A stretch of 64,000 bases of DNA from Trichomonas tenax (Eukaryota; Parabasalia; Trichomonadida; Trichomonadidae), in NCBI GenBank assembly GCA_023091735.1, contig JALKBU010000142.1:1-64000 (forward strand), given 5' to 3'. The notes beneath the pieces are model-generated. The model made no database searches. It was given only the letters and a program-made list of their open reading frames with translations, and was not told the DNA's origin. This document shows, one piece after another, positions 19,021 to 28,451 of the stretch; position 1 is the first letter of the stretch, and each line of letters opens with the position of its first letter. Position numbers and translations under genes: made by a program.

Positions 19021-21031
19021 TTAGAAAACATGAAGGATCTCAGATAATCCGTTATCAACTATGTAAATGATCGAGTTTTGAGGCATATTATCGTTCATCA
19101 TCATTGCTTCGACAGTTATTGGACAGTCAGCCCAGATGTGGAATATGAAGCTTGATTCCTTTGGATCTGCTTCTCTCGTCAAAGCAAGAGTCCATGGATT
19201 CCTGAAATCGTCAATCTGCCAATTGAACGACTCCATCGGCCAATTTCCGTATTTTCATCTTCATACTTTTGAAAATACAAGAAAAACAATCCATGAAGCA
19301 ATGCAAGTTATTCTCCAAAACCATTCATAGAAAGGTTTCCTGGAATAAATTTCACGCTCTTCAAGGAAATACGAGTAAAATGAGAGCAGAGACATCATCA
19401 AAGATGCAACAAAACCTCCAAGGAATCGAGTTTGTCCAACAATAGGAATTGCAACGAGAGCGGCCAAAGAAGCGATCACAATAAGCGCTAAAATTCCATA
19501 GATATAATGCCTAACTGTTAACGTAACAATTATTTCTTCTCTTGAACATTAAGTATTCTTCTTGACACAAAATAAACAGACAATATGGAATATATTGATG
19601 CTCCATACACACAAAGATCTCCATTTTTGAGATCAATGACTAAAATAAAACAGACCCAAACAACAATGATGCAAATGATAACAACAATCGGCGGAAGAGA
19701 GCTAACGTTCGCCATTTTAAAGTCATTCAAATCCACAAGCCAAAGCCCAACAGTGACATTGCAATAGAGAGAATAATGAGGACAATCATTATATGTCTTT
19801 GAGATATTTCATAATTTCCTGTCAAAACAATCGTTTCAAGTCCTTCTAAGTCAACAACAAATAATTCCATGAGAGCACCTACAAGGAAACATGCATAAAG
19901 GACTGCGGATATAATGAATTTTTTCGTTGTAATATGATTGGTGTTTGTGTTCATATTTTCAACCTCTTTTCTTACATCTTCATCGATGTTATAAATTCCT
20001 CCAAAATCTTTGTCTATTTTGTAGAAATACAAGAACAAGTATATCAAGACCCTCGTGAGGAAGAAAATGCCAATGAACAAAAAGATTACTCCATGTCCTA
20101 CCATCCAAAAACGAGAAGAAAATGATATCGAAACAGCTTTGATTGCAAATCCGATTAAAAGCAATAAAGAGTTATTAATATTGGAAATAGAGTTAGTTAT
20201 AATGATTAAAATGGATGCATCAATCAATAGTGATCCAATTGCTGTCGAAATTGTTGCTGATTGCTGTGCTGCGACATCTTTAAAGTAAAAAATGAATAAT
20301 ATTGAGCAACCAACGGAAATAACTAAACTTACACCTATCCATATACACTTCACTTGTTTGGATAAATATCTACCTCATTCAATCCAGTTTTCGTAGTTTT
20401 TATTTGTGATATCAGTGATAAAATCGCTGACTGAAGTTTCTGACTTTGGAATCTCCATCATTTTGTCGAGAATGAACTTTTGACGCTTGATGCACCGATA
20501 GAATCCGTATAATACAAAGCTGGGGAAAATAATTAGATATCCTCCAGCTATCCAAGATTTTTCATCTCTGAAGAAAACACCGATAAATGTAAGAGCTAGA
20601 AATAGTGCTCCTGCAACACACATCGAAATTTTCACAGATTTAGATATTTTATATCCGTTATTGTGGAATTTCAAGAATCCTAAGAACAAAATCATCAAAT
20701 CGATACCAAGAGCAATGTATTTTATAGTGAGTATTGTGTCCAATCCCCAACCAATGCAAAGAAGAAAAGGGAGAACGTAAAACAGCCACCAAAGCATTTC
20801 GATGACTTTCACCTGAAAAACTGAGAAATCTAATTTCAGGAAATTCGCGATTTTGTATTTTCTTTTTAAAAATGGACGAAAATCAAACGCATAGTAAAGT
20901 GTTAAGGTCCAGGCGATGACGACAATGATGAGAGGGATTCCTCACCGCATCGTTATCGCAGAGAAATCCTCTCTTGGAAAGTCATCAATGGAAATCAAAC
21001 CCATTCTTTTGTTCTGAATAAGATTTTCCAT
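19021..21031 (-). pseudogene. decayed multi-transmembrane protein gene
   Basis: Starting from an ATG at 21031, one protein of about 660 residues can be followed down the minus strand, but it is broken many times. In-frame TGA stops occur after AITMR (near 20945), after ENWIE (near 20375), and twice in succession after FSKV (near 19261 and 19255). Frameshifts occur near 19735 and 19545. Between the breaks the protein is a series of hydrophobic helices, at least ten of them, with short charged loops. I do not recognise the family. All four in-frame stops are TGA. Promoter words remain upstream (21067-21100). A functional paralogue probably exists elsewhere in the genome. Confidence 0.7.
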
Positions 21032-21066
21032 TTTTCACATTTAGTACATCAAAAATTTGATATTGC

Positions 21067-21100
21067 TTTTACAAGTCATTTTTATTTTTACATGACAAAA
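21067..21100 (-). promoter_or_regulatory. two promoter-word variants before the decayed multi-TM gene
   Basis: The minus strand carries TTGTCATGTAAA (within 21087-21100) and a looser TGACTTGTAAAA (21078-21067), 36-70 bp upstream of the ATG at 21031. Confidence 0.4.
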
Positions 21101-21297
21101 ATTTAATTTTTCCCTATACGTTAACTCTTCATAAGGTTTTAAGCTATAAAACCATTTTCCCAAATCTCCCCTTTGCGCAAATGAATTTGTTCATCTAAAA
21201 CTTAATGCCTGTTAAATTCATCAAATTTGATCATATTTTTGACCTTGAAAGTGAAATTTGACTTAAAGAATGGTGTGTTAAAAATCAAAAGGAATGT

Positions 21298-24200
21298 TTA
21301 TTTAGACAAAACGTGTCTCTGGTTAGCACGATCGCTCTGAACCTGTGTCAAGATGGCAGCGAAGTCGTCCATTGTCTGGTCAACATCACCGGCTTCTTCC
21401 GCGAGAGCTTCCGTTTCCTTGGCTGTCTTTTCTTCAAGTCTGAACAAGTAGAAGAGTGAAACGGCAGCAGCGGACTGAAGAGCTGGTTCTCCGAATCTGT
21501 AAGCAGAAAGGAGAACATCAAGGACTTCCTTAGCATTCGCCTTCCAGAGAGATGGCTTCAAGATAGCAAGTCTCTGCAAGCACTGGCATGCAACGACCTG
21601 GTGCTGTGTATCGCCTGATTCGATAACTGAGATGATGAACGGTAACATATCTGGGATCTTAGCTGGGTTGGCGATCATGACTGCGATAACGAGCTTCGGG
21701 AAGACCAACTTGAGGTCAGAGTTATCTTCAGCCTCGAGAATTGGAAGGATCTCGACAACTCTTGGAAGTGTGAACTCGTTGACTTCCTTCCTTCCGCTCT
21801 TGAGAAGCTCTGAAAGGATGATAACAGCTGTCTGCATTGTGATTGGGCTTCTTGTGGAAACAATGTCTTCGGCATAGATCATCTTCTTCATGATCTCTGT
21901 AGATGATGAGAGGAGTGTTGTGGAGATGGCCTGGGCAGCAAGTTCTCTCATAGCGAGCTTGCTGTGCTTGAGGTGTGGGACAAGCAATGAGATGACTTCG
22001 TTGCTCTCTGCATCTGATAACTTGATCTTTGCGACTGTCTTGACAACAGAGGAAAGGAGTGTAGCAGAAGCATTTTCTCCTTGGAGCTTGAGAATCTGCA
22101 AGAAGAGTCTAACGACAAGAGCTGGTGTGGAAACACGGTCTGCGAAGCTGCATAGAGCCTCGGCTGTAGCTTGATGAAGCTTTGGATCGGTCATCTTGAA
22201 TAATCTGAGGTAAGCTGTTGGAAGAGAATTGACAAGCATCTGCCTCTCGCTAGCGGCCTTCTCGAACAAAGCACGAGAGCCAGCAAGGAGCTGGTGAAGG
22301 ATACTGAGGTTCTCTGTGAGCTGGAAGTCTCTGACGATGAGGGCGAGAAGCTTGCGGATTGTGGACGGTGGGCTCTTCAACTGTGGAACAATGATGGAAA
22401 GGAGTTGAGCAGCTCTTAAGATGGCATCATCGAATGATGAAGAAAGAGCCTTCTCGATGATTGGGCCGAGTGCTTCGAATGCTTCTGGATACTCGAAAGC
22501 GCGGACTTGTGTGACAGCGCAGATTGAGTCGAAGTCTGTGCAGATGTTTGTAACGAGTGGAGTAATATCTTCGAGCGAGATTCTGTTACCAGCTGTCTTA
22601 ACAGCGACGACAGCAGCATTCATGATTTCATCAAGTGGATCATCGAACAAGTAGAGAGCGGCTCTGATGATATGGTGAACATTCTCGTTGTAGTGTGCGC
22701 CTTCTCTGTCAAGAACATAGCCACCAATGATGATGGAAGCCTGTCTGTTCTGTGGCTGCTGAGAACGCATGTTCTCAACGAGTCTTGTGGTGAGCTCTGT
22801 GACATGCTCTGAGCTGAAGGCTTCAACTGTTTTCTTAGCGATGGCGAGTGCGACTTCGCCTTCCTCTGGGCATGGTGGGTGAGCAGAGATAGAGATGATA
22901 CGATCGCAGAAGTTCTGGATGATTGGTGTAAGAGCAGCACCTGCAGCAGCAACGATCTTACCAGCAACACGTGGTCTATCGGTTTCGAGTGGGCGCTTGA
23001 GCATTTCGTATGTGAGCTGCGCGATTGAGTGCTGACCAAGAATGCCAAGGAGACCAGAGAGGGCAGAGATATCATCTGGAGACTGAGCACGAGCATAAAC
23101 GAACTTGACAAGTTCGGCTGAAACCTGTCTTGCACCTTCTTCGCCGAGTGTTGTTCTCATTTGAACGAATGCCTCGATGGCTTCGATTCTGATGAAATCG
23201 TATGGAGAAGAAAGGAATGGAGCGAGCTGCATGCAAGCTCTGAGCTTGTACTCCTGTGACATCTGCTCATCAAGAGCGTGAATAGCGATGAGAGCACCGT
23301 GTTGGACATCAATATCTTCAACCTTGAGAAGATCATCAACCTTGTCAAGGCACATGTTGAGGAAGCGTGTCTTTGTCTTTCTAACACCCTCCGCCATAGC
23401 AGCAGCACCGACCATTCTGACGACTTCGAATTCGCTGGAAAGGAATGATGTGATTCTGTCGATGAGACATGGAAGATCCTGTCTAAGGAAGGAGCCTGTG
23501 TTAGGGATGATCTGACGCCAGACTTGCTGAGCTTCTGTATTGACTGTTGTAACTGGATCGTTAGAAATGATGAAGAGTGTCATGAGTGTTGGATAGAGAA
23601 TCTCTGGCTTGAGTGTCTCACTGAGCTTATCGAGGAGCTCACCAATCTGTCTGATACCCTTATCATCAGCCTCTGTTGTACCTGTGCAAGCAAGGACGAA
23701 GGCCTTCATGAAGTTGACAGCGCAAAGTCTGTAACGCCAGTTCTCCTTCAACGCGCACTGGAAGTATGGGTTGAGAATGAGGTCTGGATGTGTGAGAGCG
23801 AATGTCTTAGCGATGAGGGAAGCAGATCTGAGACCGACTGTTCTGATGGCATCGTTGGAATCTGCGCAAGCTTCAAGAACTGCATCGATTGTGATTTCGT
23901 AGGAAGACTGGAAGTCCTCGGCACCGAAGAAGTGAGAAAGGAAACCAAGCAATGAGACGTAGCATTCTCTGACATTGATCTCCTTCTCGTTACGAGCCTT
24001 CTCGACGAAGTCAAGGAGCTGAGTATTGAGTTCCTCTGTACCACGTGTCTTGATGAGGGAAGCGATGGACATAGCGTAACCTTGTCTCTCAGCGAAGTTG
24101 TTCTTCTTGATCATATCCTGGAGAAGTCTGTTCATAACTTCCTCGAAAGCAGACGTTGGAAGAGCAACGATGATGGATGAAAGGGAAGATGAAGCAAGGG

Positions 24201-27200
24201 CACGGACTGATGGGGAAGCATCGGCAATGCATGAGAAGAGTGGCTCAATGAGGTCATCCTTAGATGGATCTAATGTTCCCTTGACAGAAATTGTTGGAAG
24301 GTGGCCGATGATCTTAAGAGCAGAGGACTTTGTGTTGACGTTTGAAGAACGGCAGCCATAAGCAACAATTGGGACAATGAGAGAAAGAGATGCAGAATCA
24401 AGAAGGGATATAAGGTTAAGGTGTGAGATCTTCTCGATGGCGATTTCGAGCTTGGAAGCTGTTGAAATAGCGTCAATGAGATATGGGAAGAGATCAACGA
24501 TAGCATCATTTGTGATAAGACCCTTAAGGAGATCGAGTGCTTCTCTAGCAGCCTCCTTAACTTGTCCGTTGGCGGACTTCATAGCCTTGGAGAGGGAAGA
24601 AACGATGTTTGGAATGAACTTCTGGACGTTCTTTGTACCACCCTTGATAACGGATGAAACAAGAAGGATGGCAGCATGCTGAATACGCCAGCTCTCATCA
24701 TTCTCGACGTTCTCGAGGGCATATGGAAGAACACGCTCACCGCAGGCCTTTGTGAGGTTTCTAACGATAGACTGTGAAGCCCTGTCAGCAGCGGATCTAA
24801 CATCAGCGTTGTTATCACCGTACAAAGCGAGAAGGACTGGGAGAATGCGTGGGAGAGACATTTCGATCATGGACTTGAACATGAATGAAAGTCCAGCAAA
24901 GATGTAAGCGCAAAGTGCTCTAAGGTTGGCATCCTTCTCCTTGGCAAGCTGATCTGTGTAGTCGAAAACATTGCGGGACTTGAGGGATGAGATACCCTGG
25001 GCGTTGAGCAATGCAGCATATGTGTAAGCGAAGCCGAGGATCTTTTCTGTTCCCTTGAGGCCCTCAACATCCTTTGTGAAGTTGTTGAAGAAGTCATCAA
25101 TGAACTGTGTGTTCTTCTTTGCGAGTGTAGAAATTGTTCTAGCGCAAAGCTCTCTGACATCCTCATCTGGAGATCTGATGTTGTACTTGATGAGGCACTG
25201 CATGAGTTCCTCGCAAAGCTCTGGCTGAGAGTTGACAACCTTCATGCAGAGCTCGATCAAAGCGAGTCTCAAGCGGTTGTTCTCAACAGATGAAACTGGT
25301 GGAAGGTTAAGGATGTTGAAGAACTTGTGGTAGATGTTTGCCTTCTTGTTAGCATCAAAGTTATCGATATAGTAGTTGCAGAGTGCCATTGAGTTCTCTC
25401 TGACAGCTGGAACGATGTCCTTAAGAGCTGTTGTTGTGATGAACGAGATGGCATCGTTTGTGAGTGGCTTGAGCTCATTGAAACCATACATAATGGCGGA
25501 TCTGATCTTCTCCTGCTGTGGGACAATGAAGGACTCGACCTCTTCTGTGTTTTTGATGTATAAGTCGATGAAGTACTTAACACAAACATCGATGTTATCA
25601 GCCATCAAGATTGCGAATGAGATACCAATATCCTTGATAAGGGCATCATCCTTGACTGGAAGGTTGAAGATTTCAGCGTAGCACTGCATGATCTCTTTAT
25701 CTGTTGGTCTCTGTGGTTCGAGCTTCTCGATCAACTCGACAGCGACTGGGTTGGAAGCAGCCTGGACGTAAATCTGGCAGAAGAGCTTCGGGCTGAAATC
25801 AGCAGCTGTGATCTTGGAGTTGAAAATGCATTCAAGAGCGCATCTTCTGATCTGCTCATCTGGGAACAAGATCTCCTGGAAGCACTGTGGGATGCTTGTG
25901 ACTTCGGCGTTCTTTGCAAGGTGAACGGCGAACTTGTAGATGCAGTCCTTGACGTTAGCATGGTCGAGATAATATGGAAGTAATGTTTCGACATCAGCCT
26001 CAGCAGAAATTGCGTTAACATCGCACATATACTCGCAAAGATCCTTGTCAGCCAAGAATTCATTGAGTCTGTGAGAAATAACGTGCAACAAAACATCTGT
26101 CAACTTGGATGGGATGAGCATCTTGAGCAATGAGTTATCGAGCTCTTCGGCATCGTTTGTGATGATTGATAAGATTGTCTTCGGCGTTGCTCTGTAAGCA
26201 TCAATGCGGTTGAAAGCAGCAACAAAGAGCTCATCAACATCAGCCTGGAAGATAGAAGACTTTCTGATCTCGAGGAGCTTTGGTGTGAAAGATGTCAAGC
26301 TGGCTGTGATCTTTGGAGCACGAAGGAAGTGAGACTTCAACAAAGCGATAGCAGCCTTGACTGGGATGATCTTTTTGACCCTGATTTCCTCCTTAAGTTC
26401 CTTCTGCTTGTCAGCGACCTTCTGTGTCTCCTTCTCGAACTTCTTTCTGAGCTGTGGAAGGTTTGTCTTACCTGTTGGGTGAGCGATTTCATCCTTCATA
26501 TCCTTGTATGCCTGAGCTGAAGAGTGGTCAGCATCGATTTGCTCTGTGCAAAGGAATAGGTGTTCATCTTCTTCGCTGAGTGGGTTCTCGTGGTACTCTC
26601 TAATGGCGTTGGAAACGAGAGCGAACTGCTCCTTGGAGAGACCAATGAACTCAAGAGCTGGCTGAGCAAGTCCTGGGCGCTTGGGGAGGAATGAAATGAG
26701 CATCTCAGAATCAGCAGATGTAGCAAGTCTTGGAGCAACAAGGATAAGACGGCGGTCTTCGATCTTGTCCTTGTTCTTTGTGACGAACTCTGTGAAAGAA
26801 AGGAGAAGCTTGTCCTGGATGGATTGGTTTTCGATGAGTCCGCAGATGAATGGGAAGACGAATTTTGGCTCAATAGCGAAGACTGTTGAGTAGTAAAGCT
26901 GAGCAGCAATGCCGAAAAGTTCGACTGCTGGTTCGATGACGCCTGTTCTGAGGAAGACTTCGAACTTAGCTGTCTGGTACTTGGATGGCTGGCTAAGGAG
27001 ATTCTTCTCGTCTTCTGTGAGTTCCTGGTGTCTGCGGAGGATGAGTCTAGCAGCTGGCATTGGAGCAACAGCGTAGTTGTTGTGAGCGTACTCGAGGGCC
27101 TTCTTGGACTGTGTGTTAAGCAAGACATCAACAACAACAGGGAAGAGTTCAGCGTTGGCTGGAAGCCCTGTTAAGAAGTCAATTGCCTTATCAGCGCATG

Positions 27201-28140
27201 AAGCGAGAGCATTGATTGCCTCGACCTTGATTTCGGCCTGCTTCTCTTCACCGATGTACTTGAAGAGCTTCTCAAGTGTTGCAGCTTGAGCAGCAGAAAG
27301 ACTGACGCTCTGAAGGGCTGTGCAAAGAGCCTTGCGCTGATCGAAGCCAGATGTCTTGTTGATGAATGTAACAAGTGTCTCTGTGAGACTGTCCTGATTG
27401 AAAGCAGCTGCGCAAGTCTTGAAGTGCTTGAGATAGTTGACACGATCCTCTGGCTTGGCAGAGACGATGCTATTGATGATGAAGTATGCGATGGACTTTT
27501 CGTTTGTTGGAAGGTCGTATTTCGGCAAAGAGCGGGCAACAATTGGAACAAATTGTGCTCCGCTACGAAGGATCTGGCGATTGAAGCGAGAAATAACGAC
27601 ATCGTTGTAGAACTCACGTGGGATCTTCTTAGAGACTGCTTTAGCGTAAATATAAGATGGATCGTAGAGATTTGTAACTTTTGTGAAAGCTTCGGCAAAT
27701 CCCTCGACAACCTTCTTAAGCAAAGCTTGGTCCTCAATCTTGATGAACTTCAACAAAGCGAAAGCTGAAAGGTGTGTCGCATTTGAAATTTCTTCTGCTC
27801 TAACAATTGTTGAGGCCATCTTGACAGCGTAGTTGAACTGGTACTGGCGGTGCTTGGAATCGATGAATTGAAGGCATTTAAGAATGACTTGAACATATTT
27901 TCTGTCAAAATCGCGAAGAATTGAGAAAACGTGTATGTAGTGGACTGCTGGTTCAACGAGGAAGTTCATTTTAAGATGATTTGTCGTGTATTCAGCAAGC
28001 TGTGGAATTTCTTCTGGATTTGTCTTAACATATTCAGATAATTGCTTGGAAATGCGTGCTCTCTTCAGAGGGGCTGTTTCGTGATGAATGTAATCAAAAA
28101 TTACAGATGTTGCCGCTGCAAAAGAGCGGATCGCATCCAT
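21298..28140 (-). CDS. GCN1: Gcn1, ribosome-bound activator of the Gcn2 kinase
   Basis: This very large HEAT-repeat protein of 2280 residues matches Gcn1, which binds stalled or collided ribosomes and activates the eIF2-alpha kinase Gcn2 during amino-acid starvation. HEAT repeats run from end to end. The central part carries the eEF3-like HEAT block, for example WRIQHAAILLVSSVIKGG, VKEAAREALDLLKGL and SSNVNTKSSALKIIGHL. The region after about residue 1450 corresponds to the Gcn2-binding half. Yeast Gcn1 is 2672 residues, so this one is somewhat short. The frame is uninterrupted with no intron. Its base composition is clearly less AT-rich than the flanks, which produces many long antisense open frames that are not genes. 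The stop overlaps TAAA. A promoter word lies about 116 bp upstream (28256-28266). Confidence 0.9.
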   Translation of the reverse strand: MDAIRSFAAATSVIFDYIHHETAPLKRARISKQLSEYVKTNPEEIPQLAEYTTNHLKMNFLVEPAVHYIHVFSILRDFDRKYVQVILKCLQFIDSKHRQYQFNYAVKMASTIVRAEEISNATHLSAFALLKFIKIEDQALLKKVVEGFAEAFTKVTNLYDPSYIYAKAVSKKIPREFYNDVVISRFNRQILRSGAQFVPIVARSLPKYDLPTNEKSIAYFIINSIVSAKPEDRVNYLKHFKTCAAAFNQDSLTETLVTFINKTSGFDQRKALCTALQSVSLSAAQAATLEKLFKYIGEEKQAEIKVEAINALASCADKAIDFLTGLPANAELFPVVVDVLLNTQSKKALEYAHNNYAVAPMPAARLILRRHQELTEDEKNLLSQPSKYQTAKFEVFLRTGVIEPAVELFGIAAQLYYSTVFAIEPKFVFPFICGLIENQSIQDKLLLSFTEFVTKNKDKIEDRRLILVAPRLATSADSEMLISFLPKRPGLAQPALEFIGLSKEQFALVSNAIREYHENPLSEEDEHLFLCTEQIDADHSSAQAYKDMKDEIAHPTGKTNLPQLRKKFEKETQKVADKQKELKEEIRVKKIIPVKAAIALLKSHFLRAPKITASLTSFTPKLLEIRKSSIFQADVDELFVAAFNRIDAYRATPKTILSIITNDAEELDNSLLKMLIPSKLTDVLLHVISHRLNEFLADKDLCEYMCDVNAISAEADVETLLPYYLDHANVKDCIYKFAVHLAKNAEVTSIPQCFQEILFPDEQIRRCALECIFNSKITAADFSPKLFCQIYVQAASNPVAVELIEKLEPQRPTDKEIMQCYAEIFNLPVKDDALIKDIGISFAILMADNIDVCVKYFIDLYIKNTEEVESFIVPQQEKIRSAIMYGFNELKPLTNDAISFITTTALKDIVPAVRENSMALCNYYIDNFDANKKANIYHKFFNILNLPPVSSVENNRLRLALIELCMKVVNSQPELCEELMQCLIKYNIRSPDEDVRELCARTISTLAKKNTQFIDDFFNNFTKDVEGLKGTEKILGFAYTYAALLNAQGISSLKSRNVFDYTDQLAKEKDANLRALCAYIFAGLSFMFKSMIEMSLPRILPVLLALYGDNNADVRSAADRASQSIVRNLTKACGERVLPYALENVENDESWRIQHAAILLVSSVIKGGTKNVQKFIPNIVSSLSKAMKSANGQVKEAAREALDLLKGLITNDAIVDLFPYLIDAISTASKLEIAIEKISHLNLISLLDSASLSLIVPIVAYGCRSSNVNTKSSALKIIGHLPTISVKGTLDPSKDDLIEPLFSCIADASPSVRALASSSLSSIIVALPTSAFEEVMNRLLQDMIKKNNFAERQGYAMSIASLIKTRGTEELNTQLLDFVEKARNEKEINVRECYVSLLGFLSHFFGAEDFQSSYEITIDAVLEACADSNDAIRTVGLRSASLIAKTFALTHPDLILNPYFQCALKENWRYRLCAVNFMKAFVLACTGTTEADDKGIRQIGELLDKLSETLKPEILYPTLMTLFIISNDPVTTVNTEAQQVWRQIIPNTGSFLRQDLPCLIDRITSFLSSEFEVVRMVGAAAMAEGVRKTKTRFLNMCLDKVDDLLKVEDIDVQHGALIAIHALDEQMSQEYKLRACMQLAPFLSSPYDFIRIEAIEAFVQMRTTLGEEGARQVSAELVKFVYARAQSPDDISALSGLLGILGQHSIAQLTYEMLKRPLETDRPRVAGKIVAAAGAALTPIIQNFCDRIISISAHPPCPEEGEVALAIAKKTVEAFSSEHVTELTTRLVENMRSQQPQNRQASIIIGGYVLDREGAHYNENVHHIIRAALYLFDDPLDEIMNAAVVAVKTAGNRISLEDITPLVTNICTDFDSICAVTQVRAFEYPEAFEALGPIIEKALSSSFDDAILRAAQLLSIIVPQLKSPPSTIRKLLALIVRDFQLTENLSILHQLLAGSRALFEKAASERQMLVNSLPTAYLRLFKMTDPKLHQATAEALCSFADRVSTPALVVRLFLQILKLQGENASATLLSSVVKTVAKIKLSDAESNEVISLLVPHLKHSKLAMRELAAQAISTTLLSSSTEIMKKMIYAEDIVSTRSPITMQTAVIILSELLKSGRKEVNEFTLPRVVEILPILEAEDNSDLKLVFPKLVIAVMIANPAKIPDMLPFIISVIESGDTQHQVVACQCLQRLAILKPSLWKANAKEVLDVLLSAYRFGEPALQSAAAVSLFYLFRLEEKTAKETEALAEEAGDVDQTMDDFAAILTQVQSDRANQRHVLSK

Positions 28141-28255
28141 TTTTTTGCAAAACCAATTTCTATCGTCATTTGGCCATCAAACAAAAATTTTATATGAAAT
28201 TCCAAATGCATTTGTTTCACATAGAACTGTGTTTTAATTATTTGACATTTTTATG

Positions 28256-28266
28256 TTTACATGTCA
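28256..28266. promoter_or_regulatory. promoter word upstream of GCN1
   Basis: Exact TTTACATGTCA on the plus strand, 116 bp before the GCN1 ATG at 28140 and downstream of the CTR9 stop. The spacer 28141-28451 holds nothing else that I recognise. Confidence 0.45.
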
Positions 28267-28451
28267 TATTTTTTGAAATTCATCAAACATTGATAAGAAT
28301 GGTATTTGAGAACATGTATAGACTATACCAAAGACAGATAGATATAACATAACGTATTCAACTATTAAAACAAAATATTATGAAATTCATTTGTGAATTT
28401 CAAAAAAATATTGATGAAAAATAAGGAGACTTCAAAAATAAATATATAACT

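Noticed and set aside
19021..21031. Recoding of TGA as Trp or another amino acid
   Set aside because: Seven other genes (Tada1, the TPR gene, the transporter, the USP-like gene, Hsp110, CDC27 and the armadillo-like gene) end in TGA with nothing continuing, and the region also has frameshifts.
21348..27956. Many open frames of 60-213 residues antisense or out of frame within GCN1
   Set aside because: They are composition shadows (Ser- and Leu-rich) of a long, less AT-rich gene and lack promoters or families.
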